A stretch of 64,000 nucleotides of DNA from Sipunculus nudus (GCA_026874595.1 CM049306.1:41916019-41980018), one strand, 5' to 3'. Numbered from the stretch's first letter, positions 1 through 10,889 are shown. The notes: generated by a model from the sequence alone, not told the origin. A program made the numbers and translations.

Positions 1-64
1 AATATCGCGCAGCCCTAATAGTCACTGGTTATCACAGAAATGTCTTGGTCGAAACGTAACATTG

Positions 65-409
65 CTAATTCTTATTTTGACAAGTCAAACTGCTGTGACA
101 CCTGCTATTACAAAGTCTCTTTGCTTTAAAGCATTTGCACCGGTTTGTCTGACACTGTCTCTTTCCTTTGCTGCAGTCACAGCGGAAGAACCCTTGTCCG
201 CCAGAAGTCTTGAGCGCTTGGCGCAGCGAAATGTTACATTCTCTGTTTACATCAGGTTCACTCAAGACTCGCTGGGGACAGATGTCAAACTGGTTCCTAC
301 AATATTTTGTGCTCAGAATTCCAGCCTTCACTGCAATTCTGTACATGTCATTTTCGTCCCGATCTAGAATAACTCCAAGTATGTTTCTGGGATCACCTCT
401 ACCCTCGCC
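65..409 (-). pseudogene. C-terminal fragment of a transposon-type protein with CXC-like cysteine-rich end
   Basis: An open frame runs 409 to 65 on the minus strand and ends in TAG. About the first 60 residues contain GDPRNILGVILDRDENDMYR and read like a folded domain. The last ~36 residues are packed with cysteines in a C-x-C...C...C-x-C-F...C...C-H...C pattern (CDCSKG, CKCFKAKRLC, NSRCHSS, TCQNKN-stop), close to the CXC (Tesmin/TSO1) zinc-binding pattern. From memory, such tails end integrase-type transposon proteins annotated as KRBA2-like; that family assignment is inference. Upstream the frame meets TGA at 410-412, just where the duplicated simple-sequence block begins, so the piece is 5'-truncated. 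It has no start codon I would trust; the internal Met near 346 is not a convincing start. It could also be the last exon of a domesticated gene. Confidence 0.6.
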
Positions 410-416
410 TCACCTG

Positions 417-890
417 AAATGTTATGAATATGAGTAAGATTGTGTAAAATATATGAACTGAAATGTTATGAATATGATAATGATAATGATAACTCTGACA
501 AGATATCATTACACAAATTCCCTGAAATCCATTCAGTAAGATTGTGTAAAACGAAGGTACTATTTTCAGGGATTACACGAAATGTTATGAATATGAGAAT
601 GATTGTGTAAATAAAGTTACTGAAATCTTATGAATATGAGTAAGATTATGTAAAATATAGGAACTGAAATCTTATGAATATGATAATGATAACTCAAACT
701 CTGACAAGATATCATTACACAAATTCCCTGAAATCCATTCAGTTAGATTGTGTAAAACGAAGGTACTATTTTCAGGGATTACACGAAATCCCTAGACTTT
801 TTAGTGATTTCATGAAATCCCTAAGTGATACAGTGATTTCACAAATTCCCTGAAAGTTTTAGGGATTTCGCGAAATCCCTAGTTACACAC
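417..890. repeat. Imperfect tandem duplication with GAATATGA and GGGATT motifs
   Basis: Two ~130-bp units (about 456-589 and 661-793) are nearly identical and offset by ~206 bp. Each holds GACAAGATATCATTACAC followed by a TTTCAGGGATTACACGAAAT end. The remainder, 790-890, consists of short inverted copies of AAATCCCT/AGGGATTT. No coding capacity was seen. Confidence 0.75.
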
Positions 891-2995
891 TTTTACTGTA
901 ACACATACACACAACATACACCACTCAGCTTACTCTGCTTCAAGAATATTTGGAAGAAATGATGAACATGATGACTATTAGTAATTGGGAAAACATTGGG
1001 TTGCATTCAGAAAACTTAAGTCTTATTTGACTGGTTGAGTTTTTCCTCCCCTGAGCAAACATTTTATCATTGAATTACATGGTTTACAAGGAATTTTCAA
1101 ATTTGAGTCTGCGGCTAATGTTTTGTTACCCCGTCAAAGATGCTATGTTTCCACCCGTGTCCGTTTGTTAATAAGTGTGTTGGGTTGTTCAGTGGTTAGC
1201 AAGATTACATGAAAACTACTGAACCGAATTCAGTGAAAAACCGGGAAATAAAGCCTTAAATCTGGATAAAGGAAATCTGGACAAATGGAATCTGGACAAA
1301 AGATGCGAAAGAATTGTTTTGCTTTTGCGAAGGTTTGCCCTCTAATGAATGCCGGTCTAGTCTTACTTGTAAAGTAAACAAAGGCGTCAACTGAATGTCT
1401 TTCGATTTCAGTTTTGTTTTTGAAAAAAATGACAAACAATGATTTTAAATTAAATCCATTTCTGAAGAACTCTTGTAAGTTTCATTTAAGCTCAATCGGC
1501 TATAGACCGGATGGGCTCATGCCATAGTGGTGCGGCGTCTGTCTGCCGGGGTCCATCCACAATTAACATAATACTTTTCTGTATCACTTGACCGATTTTA
1601 ATTCAGACATTTTTTTATCTAATGGGTCAGGTGTGTATTTTTAAACTTCTACAAGAATTTCTTTAAAATTCATTAAATATGCAAAAAAAAATCGAAAACT
1701 CTACTTTTCCTGTCATATTTCTTTACTGATTTTGAGTCTTTGTTTCATCTGATTGAACTTGGAACCGCCTTCTGATTTTTTACACAGGAATTTTAACCTG
1801 TACAGGTGCATGGGATATCCTGAGATACACTCAATTTCCGGGATGAAAAATTTGTCCATAAAACTTATTAAAACCGAATTATTTATGTTGCTTGCTGCCT
1901 GATGAGCACTTCTTCATCGTGTGAGGACAACGCTCTAGGTGAATAAAAAGCACTAGGGAGATATATTATTTAAGAGTATTTTCAGATTGTAGATTTCTTT
2001 GCCAGTCCGTCCCATATGATATACAGGCAGCTGAAGTTGGCGCCAAAAATCAAGCTAAATATGTCGTATATCAAGTACTTATATAGGCATGGATAATCCC
2101 ATTTAGATCGTCTGATCCTTTTAGAGGATCATAAAGTCAGTCATTGTTCACCATGCAGGCGTCATAGCTGAAAAAAAAATCTATTCAGTCCAACAGCAAC
2201 AATTACTTGTATCAGTAGTTCTTTTTTCTCTAATTTAACAGCTATATTTAATCCCGCTTTATTTTAACCGATTGGGGAACCATGTAATAACCAAACAAAA
2301 CATGAAGTAGGTTTATGATGTTCCAAGGGCAGCAAATCGCCCGAATAATTTCAAAGGAAAAAGAAGTGGAAACCCATGGAGGAAGCCTAAAAAATATAAT
2401 TGAGGAAGAATTGTTAGAGTCCTGTGTTTGTAATTGCAGACCTTTGTCTTGATTCATTGTATAAGTCTACTGCTGTCTGTTTCTTTATAAGACGTTCGTT
2501 TTCTGCACACCTAATACCTTGTTAGTTTTAAACGAAAGACAGTACGACGGCTGTAAATCTGAAGGCAGTGATAAGAGACAGGGGTAGTCCTGAGGCGCAC
2601 AGACTATTCCATTAACAGGAAAAAGACGGCCAATTTACATGGCAATAATCTCCTGCTGTAAGCAAAGTCGCCCATTTCTATGAAGCTATTGTTGGAAATT
2701 GGGCTTACGGCTCTCTTCGGAAGAGCCCGTTTTATTTGGGATTCAACAAATCTGTGGCCCCGTCACCGCTGACAAGCCAGTGTGATCAACTCCTTTGTTG
2801 GAGCGCTGCTTTTTCTCCTGGCCTTTATTGTGCAGAATATCTATCATTTGTGCTATGCAAGCGACTAATCGCGACAACTCTGTTATTTTAAAGAGCGTGT
2901 GAAACCAGGCCCTAGACAAGATCGAACATTGTATGCTCTAATTTCCTGGATATATCTTAAAGACAGCTATTCACCTGTATTATCTATATAATGTA
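891..2995. other. Gene-free AT-rich stretch
   Basis: No recognisable exon, RNA gene or transposon was found. A short CTGGA(C/T)AAA iteration lies at ~1261-1300. A small hairpin with a UUCG loop lies at 2709-2727. A fragment at ~1510-1556 loosely resembles a tRNA D/anticodon region but is incomplete. Confidence 0.4.
2709..2727. other. Short hairpin with UUCG-type loop
   Basis: GGCTCT pairs with AGAGCC, and the loop contains C-TTCG-G. It resembles the histone mRNA 3' stem-loop in stem sequence, but the loop is too long and no histone reading frame lies upstream on either strand. Confidence 0.4.
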
Positions 2996-3034
2996 TGTGA
3001 TTTCTGGTGAACTGCCGGTAATTCCTTCTGAGAT

Positions 3035-3160
3035 AGAATCTTATAACGCCCCTGTGACGGATGTATGAGCTTGTTTATCTACAAGCTGTTAGTAAACACG
3101 ATTCACGATTCATGCGCGAAAAACTGACAAACAGAAGAGCCATGGGACCAAGGGACCATG
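3035..3160 (+). repeat. Dispersed repeat F, partial copy
   Basis: The block containing CTGTGACGGATGTATGAGC, a TACAAGCT element and a GACAAACAGAAGA tail recurs at 39165-39270 and 56830-56925. The copies are diverged and have no open frame. Confidence 0.6.
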
Positions 3161-3260
3161 GGGCAAAGGGACCAGTTAGACATCAGGAATAGTGGCCTTT
3201 TAAGTTTACGGTTAATTCTTTCCCGTTTAATCTTGAGTGTGTATGTACAGATTATAAATT

Positions 3261-3312
<52 letters not shown>
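3261..3312. repeat. (CA)n/(TA)n microsatellite
   Basis: Alternating CA repeats pass directly into TA repeats. The tract forms the left flank of the palindrome at 3328-3402. Confidence 0.95.
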
Positions 3313-3314
<2 letters not shown>

Positions 3315-3327
3315 TTCATTGTTTATC

Positions 3328-3402
3328 GATGGAAATGGTATAGACAGAAAAGTCGGTTCCCACTGTCAGTGAACCGGCTTTTCTGTGTTTACCATTTCCA
3401 TC
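3328..3402. repeat. Near-perfect palindrome between (TA)n tracts
   Basis: The left arm GATGGAAATGG...AGTCGGTTCC is complementary to the right arm GAACCGGCTTTTC...CCATTTCCATC, with a ~10-nt loop (CACTGTCAGT). The arms are ~32 bp with a few mismatches. The palindrome is framed by (TA)n on both sides, the same architecture as the block at 11.6-12.0 kb. No hammerhead core is present here. It may be a foldback MITE that inserts into or generates TA arrays. Confidence 0.75.
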
Positions 3403-3410
3403 TATCTGTC

Positions 3411-3416
3411 TATATA

Positions 3417-3457
<41 letters not shown>
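3411..3457. repeat. (TA)n microsatellite
   Basis: A pure TA run of ~45 bp, forming the right flank of the palindrome. Confidence 0.95.
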
Positions 3458-3460
<3 letters not shown>

Positions 3461-3896
3461 GAATCTTATGATAAGAATATGACAAAAAAAGAACCATGAA
3501 GAAGTGTCTCACAATGTTTAGAAACTCATACCAGAGCAAATAATACGGTGTGATAAGAGCGTTCGATGAAATCAATAATTTTTATATACACTAATGGACA
3601 TAATAACGAAACTGTATAAATGCTAAAACTGCATAAAATCCAACATGGCAACTACACATTTTCCTATAACAGGAAACATGGGTCAAATGCACGTAAAATA
3701 TACCCTGATTATTATTGGTTAATTTGAGAGCATAATAATGCTAAGTATAAATACTATATAGCAGAGGAAATAAATTGCTCGCAACAAACAACCGCAAAAA
3801 AATACAGATATTGGGGGATGAGTGGTTGGTGTGGGATACGAATTCTTTGTTCTTCATTTCATTAAGGAGAAATGTCAGTTGAAATTGGTAATTGCA

Positions 3897-5018
3897 TCCG
3901 CTGTTTCAGAATTTTGCGGATACAAGTTTTCAGCCCAACGCCGCCATCACCGCGTAGGTGTCCGAAGAACCCCTCCGTAACCGCTGGGCGGAATTTTACA
4001 AACCCGGGATTATGTTCTGATCACGTGTGAACTGCTGCGCCCCGATTTTGTTTTGACCTCTGACCTTTCCTCTCTCCAGTGCGTCCATCTGTGCATCTGT
4101 TTTGACACATTAACCCACATATCTCGGGAACCGTTTGACTGATCCGGAAAAAAATTGCCATAATTTAACCCTTGGTGGCGCCACCTGCAACCATTTTTGC
4201 ACAGCGTCCGTCTGTTTGTCTGCCGTTTGATAAAATCACTCATATCTCGGCAGTGGTTTGACTTATCTGCCAAAATTTTGCAGGTTTATACATCTTTGAT
4301 AGCTTTCTGGATTTTTTGGCAGGTGGCGCCACCTACATTTATGTTTACGCTCCAGACATCCAGGCTTATATCTCAGGAACCGTTTGACCGATTGGGCCAA
4401 CGTTCTGCAAGTGTATAGATCTCACATAGCTCTTTATCATACGCAAAACTGGTGGCGCCACCTGCCACCGTTCTTGCACAGCATCCGTCTGTTTGTCTGC
4501 CGTGGGATTAAATCACTCATATCTCTTCAATGGTTGGACTTATCTGCCTAAATTTGTGCAGGTTTATACATCCTGGATAGCTTTCTGGATTTTATGACAG
4601 GTGCGCGACCTACATTCACATTTACGCTGCAGTCATCCAAGATCATAATTTTGCATGTGTATAGATCTCACATAGCTCTTTATCATGGCTATATGGCTTT
4701 ATATGTAGGTGGCGCCACTTGCAACCATTTTTGCACAGCGTCCGTCTGTTTGTCTGCCGTGGGATAAAATCAATCACTCATATCTCGGCAGTGGTTTGAC
4801 TTTTGCATTTGTATACAACTTAGATAGCTTTCTGGATTTTGTGGTAGGTGGCACAACCTACATACACATTTCGGCTGCAGACATCCATGCTAATATGCAA
4901 CACACTATATTTCTCTATCACTCTATTCCCCTTGTTACTCAATCTATGCCTCACTTGACCCGTCCCACTCTGATTTCGGCGGATACACGTAGTCGCTTGT
5001 CGACTACCCGTATTCTAG
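3897..5018 (+). mobile_element. Non-autonomous Helitron-like element, copy 1
   Basis: This 1,122-bp element has a second, inverted copy at 41773-42950. Its ends fit Helitron rules. The 5' end is TC (TCCGCTGTTTC) preceded by A. The 3' end is CTAG followed by T, and ~10 bp upstream is a hairpin (TAGTCG...CGACTA). The interior consists of ~278-bp units with a GGTGGCGCCACC palindrome or a decayed version at 4174, 4322, 4451, 4600, 4708 and 4847. It carries TATCTCGGnA(A/G) and GTTTGAC motifs after each palindrome. There is no Rep/helicase frame, so it would depend on an autonomous partner. Open frames inside it are by-products of the tandem units. Confidence 0.75.
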
Positions 5019-5620
5019 TTTATATAGGGAGACTGCGGGCAAAACTTCGTTTGTACAGGTGTTTGAACATCAAATCACCAGGTCTTTTATTATTTATAAA
5101 AATGATGTTCCAAGGTAAGGAAGCATGTGAGAGAAAAATAAATGTAGCGGCAGAGATGGAAATAAACCGTCCGTTTTATACATAACAGGCCTACTGCACA
5201 GCAATCCGGCTAACAAGTTCGAGGATGACAGTGCATAAACTGGTAACCAGCGCTATAATGGCCTCTCAGCCAGTCAAAGATATGGACCGTAAAGCGCGGG
5301 GCATCAATCTAGACATTTCGGTATCATATCCCGCATAATGTCCCCTTCCGTCCCTTGTTAAAAACATAGCAGCAAAATTTGAATTCCAGCTAAAGGATAT
5401 GTTGCTTTTATACATGGACTGAACAAAGATTCATCTTTTGGGGAAAAAATGTTATTTGGATATAGTCGTTCATTTCTTGTAATTAAAGAAAAATCAACGT
5501 GGAGATGATGAAGGCGGGCTCACATATTTCAGTTTCGACCCCTCGTCATATCTCTTCGGTCACGCATCAAGCATGTCCCTTTTGGTCCGATTTAATTGTA
5601 TCATGCTATATATAATGTAT
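5019..5620. other. Gene-free stretch
   Basis: No feature was recognised between the Helitron-like element and the small MITE. Confidence 0.4.
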
Positions 5621-5625
5621 GTCAA

Positions 5626-5773
5626 CAGGGGCGAATTAAGGATTTAGGTAAAAGAGGGGTCATACCCAGGAGGACTTGTGACAAAACCTAAAAATGGCCT
5701 CCAGGTCCGGAAAGAAGCCACAAAAATTGGTCTGAAACCTTTTAAAACGGTGAACCCCCTGGATTCGCTTCTG
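5626..5773. mobile_element. 148-bp MITE with 5-bp target duplication
   Basis: The terminal inverted repeats are CAGGGGCGAATTAAGG at the left and the complement of CAGAAGCGAATCCAGG at the right. Both sides are flanked by a perfect GTCAA direct repeat (5621-5625 and 5774-5778). There is no coding capacity. The CAGGGGCG-type terminus is common in animal DNA transposons; I cannot fix the superfamily from the sequence alone. Confidence 0.8.
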
Positions 5774-6144
5774 GTCAAATGTATATACTATATCTGCAAG
5801 TGTACGTAAGCTGCACTGTGCTTTTAACTGCCAGCGCAGGCTAGCTGATTCATAAAAGATCATGACGTGCACCTGGGAGTTGTTGCGGCACGACGCCCAC
5901 AGACACCTTCCCTGCATGGACACCTGGATTTCCAAATCAGCTGAGAAAAAAAGAACCGGGAAAGGTCATGGGATGCATCAACCTGTGGGAGTAAATGACA
6001 TTCAGGCCATACAAGAACACCATTTTTCTACTGACTCTTCTATACGACTCCTATTTCTCGTGAATCCAGTTTTTAAAATTTCTATTAAGATCAATCAATT
6101 CTTAATGTTACTCAACTTCCTTTAAGAATATGAAAAAGTACTAA

Positions 6145-6600
6145 ATTCAGTGTTGAATTTTTACCCTTTTTTCAAGAATTGAGGCACAATTTTGTATATT
6201 CTAGGCTACCTTGTAAAATTCCACGCATTATGCCTCAATCGATGAAGAAAAAAAAAAAGAAAAAAAGTCGTAAGCTCACTCCATATTTTTGTTCACAGGC
6301 TATGGCACAAATTCCCTAAAGGAATTCTTAAAGGAATAAAAACGGATTATATTAAGTGTTGAGCATATACCCCGTTTCAAGAATTGAAGCACATTTTTGT
6401 ATTTTTTTGAGACAAGCTGGCAAAATTCCACTTATTATTTCTCTATGGCAAAAGTCCGTTAAACAAATTCTCCTAGGTTTGGAAAATGGACTGAATTCGG
6501 TGTTGAGCATACACCTCGTTTCAAGAACTGAAACACACTTTTGTATTTTCTAGACCAGCTGGCAAAATTTCACGTATTATGTCTCGACCGGTAAAGGAAA
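6145..6600. repeat. Three imperfect tandem units
   Basis: Related units start near 6145, 6352 and 6497. Each carries GTGTTGA(A/G), TTTCAAGAA(T/C)TGA, CACAnTTTTGTAT, a CTGGCAAAATT element and a CG(T/C)ATTATG element. An inverted relative occurs at ~38640-38710 (revcomp: CTGGCAAAATT...GTCTCGACCGGTAAA). Confidence 0.6.
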
Positions 6601-6689
6601 AAGACGTCGCCGTCTTTGTTCGCAGACACCTTGGAATTTTTTGTGGTTTCACAACACAAGGCGCGATGTTTGGACTGGGTCGAAATGAT

Positions 6690-7030
6690 TCTAGAAGTGT
6701 ATGTGTGTTTGTGAGTTTGTTTGTTCACAAAACGACTCCCACAGTCATGAACGGAATCTGATGGAATTTCCAGGGCATTTCGAAAATGGGCCAATGAAGA
6801 ATTGATTATATTTCTTGTGGATCCGGATCACAAACTGGATTGAGGAATGTTAAAAAGGAATATTCACAAAAGTGCAGTCATTATGCACGAATGAATCTGG
6901 GAATATCGGTAGGATAAGTAGAAAAATCACGGTTTTAGGAGCGGTTATTATCCCATGCAAATATATAACCCACCCACCCCCACCTACAACAACACACACA
7001 CACATGATAGAGGCTTGCAATTCTCAGAAT
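6690..7030 (+). repeat. Dispersed repeat G, copy 1
   Basis: It contains GTCATGAACGGAATCT, GGGCATTTCG, GATTAnATTT, GGATCCGGATCA and TTATGCACGAATGAA(C/T)CTGG. The same series recurs at 23780-24055 and 41150-41390 (+), 10890-11250 (-), and in related form at 27772-28110. It is a dispersed non-coding repeat that often carries a GGCGGAGGC end. Confidence 0.65.
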
Positions 7031-7364
7031 ATAAATTTTTATTTACTGTTATTAGTTAATATATCATATTAAGACATTATAACGAAATATAATGCCAACT
7101 TAAAGCAACAGGTTCAGACGATATATGTTTAATAAGCGCTAATTCGTGTATCAAGGTTCATTTGATTCCAATTAAAGTATCAATATTTAGATAGCCGTTG
7201 AAATGGTGTCTCGGTCGTACCTAATGTGGCGCATTTATTCTTATGATCAGTCTGTAACCAATGGAACACAGTGTTATATCTATTCTTGCAGAGTCGTTAA
7301 TATATTCAGCGTTTCGCCCTTATAATGTTCATTTTCAGGGGCGGACTGGGATGAGACTATGGCC

Positions 7365-7932
7365 TGTTCCACCACCCGTGTCCACCTGATTTTTCGCGAT
7401 TCCCTCCTCACAAGACAATCTTGGCCAACAAAACTTGCACCAATGGCAGAAAGAGGTAATTTTTTGTATCCTACCTGCTTATGATATAAATATTATTCAC
7501 TTTACGGCCATGGTTCTTGGCGTCCCTGAGCATCGTTTATCCTCCTTTGATATAAATATGAAGTAATGTGACGTAACAGTGAAGCGCGTGCACGAGGAGA
7601 ATACAAGCCTCGCTGTAGACGGGGGGTCAACAGCTCCTGATTATTGGTCCCCTGAATATGGATGTCACTTTTGTGTGACGTCATCACTGTTCCCTGTCAT
7701 GTACATTTCATGGACTGGTGGCAAGATGTCGCTACGAAATAGACTATTTACTCATAAAATGGTTTTAAATTGTTAACCGGAAGATGGCATGACGTAGGTC
7801 ATTATTTCCATAATAAATAATTACGCATTTCCTCTTTCTGCTCTAGGGGCAAAAAATATGGGCGTTCATTAACTCCCCAAAATACTCGCAAAAAAAAAAA
7901 ACACAGGTTGACAGGGGTGGTGATACGGACTA
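7365..7932 (+). mobile_element. MITE-like element with CACTACCCCTGTCCACCT-type ends, copy 1
   Basis: The left end CCACCACCCGTGTCCACC is the inverted partner of GGTTGACAGGGGTGGTG at the right. The interior matches the inverted copy at 24062-24653 (GTGACGTnACAGTGAAGCGCG, TGATGACGTCA, ATAATTACGCATTT). No transposase frame was found. The boundaries are good to about ±10 bp. Confidence 0.65.
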
Positions 7933-7934
7933 TA

Positions 7935-8855
7935 GCTCTGGAATTTGAGTGAATGTGGTATTAATTTAATTTTAGGGGCCCACAGGCATCAAACCTGTGT
8001 TTAAGCCATGACCCACCGTGAAACTTCCTGTTAACCCATTGCACACCTGTTCATGTTGATAAGATTTAGAGGCAACAATTTGGCATTAACACGGGGAATA
8101 TATTGTATCCATGGCAAGTTGTTGACAAGACTGGTTGAATGTCGAAAGATATTTTAAGAAAAGGAGTGACAAATACGTAGGTTTCTGAATGTTATGTTTA
8201 GTACAATAAAACTAAATTAAGAATAATACAAAAGACATTATCCTATTTGTTAGACCTTAGTTCAGACCGCTGATAGTCTGTTGAAATATACCCCTATTAT
8301 CTTGGAGATTTTGGCCGGGTTAATCTCGGCGGCTTAGGAAGAACTAAATGTCTTCAGTTTTGAGGATGAAATGGTAAAATCTGGATATATGTACATGGAT
8401 CTAATACCTCACTACAGTTTACAACGTTAGGATTATTCCTAGCGCCGTGTGTTCAGTGAAAGCTTAATACTAACATAACTTTTCAACAAGGAAAAAGACG
8501 GTAAAGACCCCAACTTTGCATATTTTAAAAGGACAAATTATTAAAAATAAATATAAAGAATCGGTCCATATATTACAACATATCAGTCCCACAAGGCTAA
8601 GGTAATTTGTCACATGCTTAAACAGTCCCAGCTGACAACTGCTGATTGGATGTCGTCATGTAACACCGTAAAACAATATGACCAGCTAAAATAAAGATGC
8701 CTACCCATCCATGGAAACACCTGATCTGTAAGAGCATTGCAAAGAACCTCAACAATTGTGAAATTTGTACTGGAGATTTTTTTAAATAATTAGTAACCAT
8801 ATTAGGACTTCATTGCCATATTTAGCCTTTTAGAAAATTATTGAAAAATATAAAC
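7935..8855. other. Gene-free AT-rich stretch
   Basis: Nothing was recognised here. Confidence 0.4.
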
Positions 8856-8861
8856 TCTTAA

Positions 8862-9349
8862 AGGGATATAAGCAAATATTTTGACTATTCTTTAACACTA
8901 TTAGTACAAATTTTTTTCTAGAAAATGTGCCCAGCAAAACTATCCAAGCACACAGTCCCAGTACCTCACATACGGCTGTTTAACACCTTGTTTTGGCGGT
9001 GTGTGTTGGTAAACACAGTCCACGCGTATGTCTGTTTACGATAACAAGGCCGCGTGACCGGAGGTCCGATTGTGAGCCGCAACACGCGTATTTTCAGCCA
9101 GCGGAGACAATTTTTGGTCAGACAGGGCATCTCCTGATTGACACGTGTTGTCGCTCCTCGATGCAAACCGCGCCAAGCGCTGTATTTATGTAGACACTTG
9201 ATATCGCGCCTGGTCTACTCTTTGTAACACACGTTCACAGGAGTAAGCAAACGCATCCAGGGCAATATTTTGGCAGGTAAAGATTAATTTAAAGGGAAGA
9301 AGGTATTTTTCCAGTTAATTCAACATGCTTTATAGGTGATTTGTGATTT
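8862..9349 (+). mobile_element. TTAA-flanked AGGGAC MITE, copy 1 (degenerate)
   Basis: It starts at AGGGATATAAG right after TTAA (8858-8861) and ends before TTAA (9350-9353). The interior matches copies at 20587-21079 (-) and 53506-54000 (+): CCCAGCAAAAC, a TGTTTAACACCTTG block, a GTAAACACAGTC block, ATAACAAGGCCG, ATTGACACGTGTTGT, CAGGAGTAAGCAAACG, CAATATTTTG. The right terminus has decayed. There is no transposase. Confidence 0.7.
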
Positions 9350-9514
9350 TTAAGAAAATGATCTTTAAAAAAACAGGTGGACACAGGTTAGTGGCAGAGT
9401 AGAGAGTCGGAGAGTCCGGGAGACAAGAACCGAGACTAAATCCTAATCAATTTTTGGTAGGAGCACAGGTGCTCCCGCTTGATTGAAAAAAGGCCGTCAC
9501 TGATAAGAATAAAG

Positions 9515-9957
9515 TATAAGTCTCATAGAGGACCCGGCGGAGCTACGGCAATGCCACGTATAGGTCCGGGGTGTAAGCCGTAGCGCTACCGGGATGGTCC
9601 GGGACGGTCCGGGAGGGCGAGCCGGCAGTTTTTGGATGTCAAAAACTGCCGGGGCGATTCGTTGTGATCCGGGGCGGAATATAATCCGTGGTGATCCGGG
9701 GCTCATCCGTAGTTTTGGCCGGGCTATGCATTACTGCCGTGAATGTCCTTGGAGGTCCGGGACGTTGAAAACCACCCGACCTACCCCGGCAGAGCGACGG
9801 ACCAACACGGCAGTGCCGCGTCGTAGCTTCACATCACCCGGGGCGTTGCCGGTACGGTCCGGGGCTGCCGGGACGATGCGGGGCTCTACCGGAGTGCTGC
9901 TGTGTGAAATGGCGATTTCTGCCAAAAAAAACACCCCGGATCACACAGGCCACCCCT
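9515..9957. repeat. GC-rich island built of degenerate GGTCCGGGR motifs
   Basis: The base composition jumps from AT-rich to clearly GC-rich with many CpGs. Short motifs such as GGTCCGGGAC, GATCCGGGGC, GCCGGGACGATGCGGGG and TACCGGAGT recur irregularly on both strands. A GCCGGCAGTTTTTG/CAAAAACTGCCGG hairpin lies at ~9620-9653. Frames are open on both strands (9594-9959 plus; 9934-9731 and 9706-9497 minus), as expected of any stop-poor GC-rich DNA, and no protein family is recognisable. It is a candidate degenerate minisatellite or transposon core; a small exon cannot be excluded. Confidence 0.6.
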
Positions 9958-9959
9958 GA

Positions 9960-10880
9960 CCTTGCCTATCCGTAGTACTGCCTGCTTTAGTGGGACTAAA
10001 GCTGAAGCGGCTCTGGTCATATTCAAAAACCCTATAGCACAATAGTAAAGCATCCTTGTAAAGAATATTTATAAAATTGTCATGATTGTTACTGAAGCGT
10101 AACATATACTTTGTAATAAATTTAATCAAACTCTGAGTAACCGACAAACCAACGACGAAATACACCCATAAAAACTGGCGAAGGTATAAGAAAATTAGTC
10201 ACCTCTTGAAACTGACTCTCTGAATTACCTCTACCGAGGCTTGTTTGACCCATGACCCCTTTTTCCCCGCTACACACACACACACATATTTTTTTAATGA
10301 TTCAACCTTTTCAATTTAATCAGAATAAAGTTTGAACGTTTGCAGAAGTGATAGAAAATGGGCAACCGTTCTTGAAATGGTGATGCGAAAGACAAAAAGT
10401 TTAATAAATTTTCAATGATACCACTATGAATAAAATGTTTGACATTTAACAATCATAATGGTATTAGTTAGGGGATCAAAACAAAGAATAAGTAACATTT
10501 ACACCAAGGACCCGTTGTTGTTTCTAGTTTTGAAAACAGGAGAGTGGATTTCTTAGAAAATTGTTTTAATTACTGTTCGGCCGGGTGTTGTTTTTCAGTA
10601 TTGACGTTTCTGGCATTAGAATGAATTATAGCGTGTGGGGTCAGAGAGCCAGTCTTTCAGACTCATCCTCGATTGTCCACCGGAGCCTGAAAAATATGTT
10701 TTATGTCAGCCATAGATTGAACGGCTTAGTCTTTGAACTGAAGGACTCTTTCTATCTATAGCCAGCCGTAGTCTGGATGATAATAAATAAGACAAAGGAT
10801 CAGAAGCAATATCACTTTGGCATTGTTTCAATGTATAATTTCCCTTTTCTGTTTTATGAGCCTACATTTTAATAACTCGT
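9960..10880. other. Gene-free AT-rich stretch
   Basis: Nothing was recognised apart from a short (CA)n at ~10270-10285. Confidence 0.4.
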
Positions 10881-10889
10881 ATGTGTTGC

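Noticed and set aside
1510-1556. tRNA or SINE fragment
   Set aside because: Only a loose D-arm/anticodon-like resemblance; no B box follows.
2709-2727. Histone mRNA 3' stem-loop
   Set aside because: The stem is similar (GGCTCT/AGAGCC) but the loop is 7 nt, and no histone frame lies upstream on either strand.
4709-5185. A 158-residue protein
   Set aside because: Runs through tandem units of the Helitron-like element and out of its 3' end; no helicase or Rep motif.
9594-9959. Arg/Gly/Pro-rich 121-residue protein in the GC-rich island
   Set aside because: Both strands are open because GC-rich DNA lacks stops; no family resemblance.
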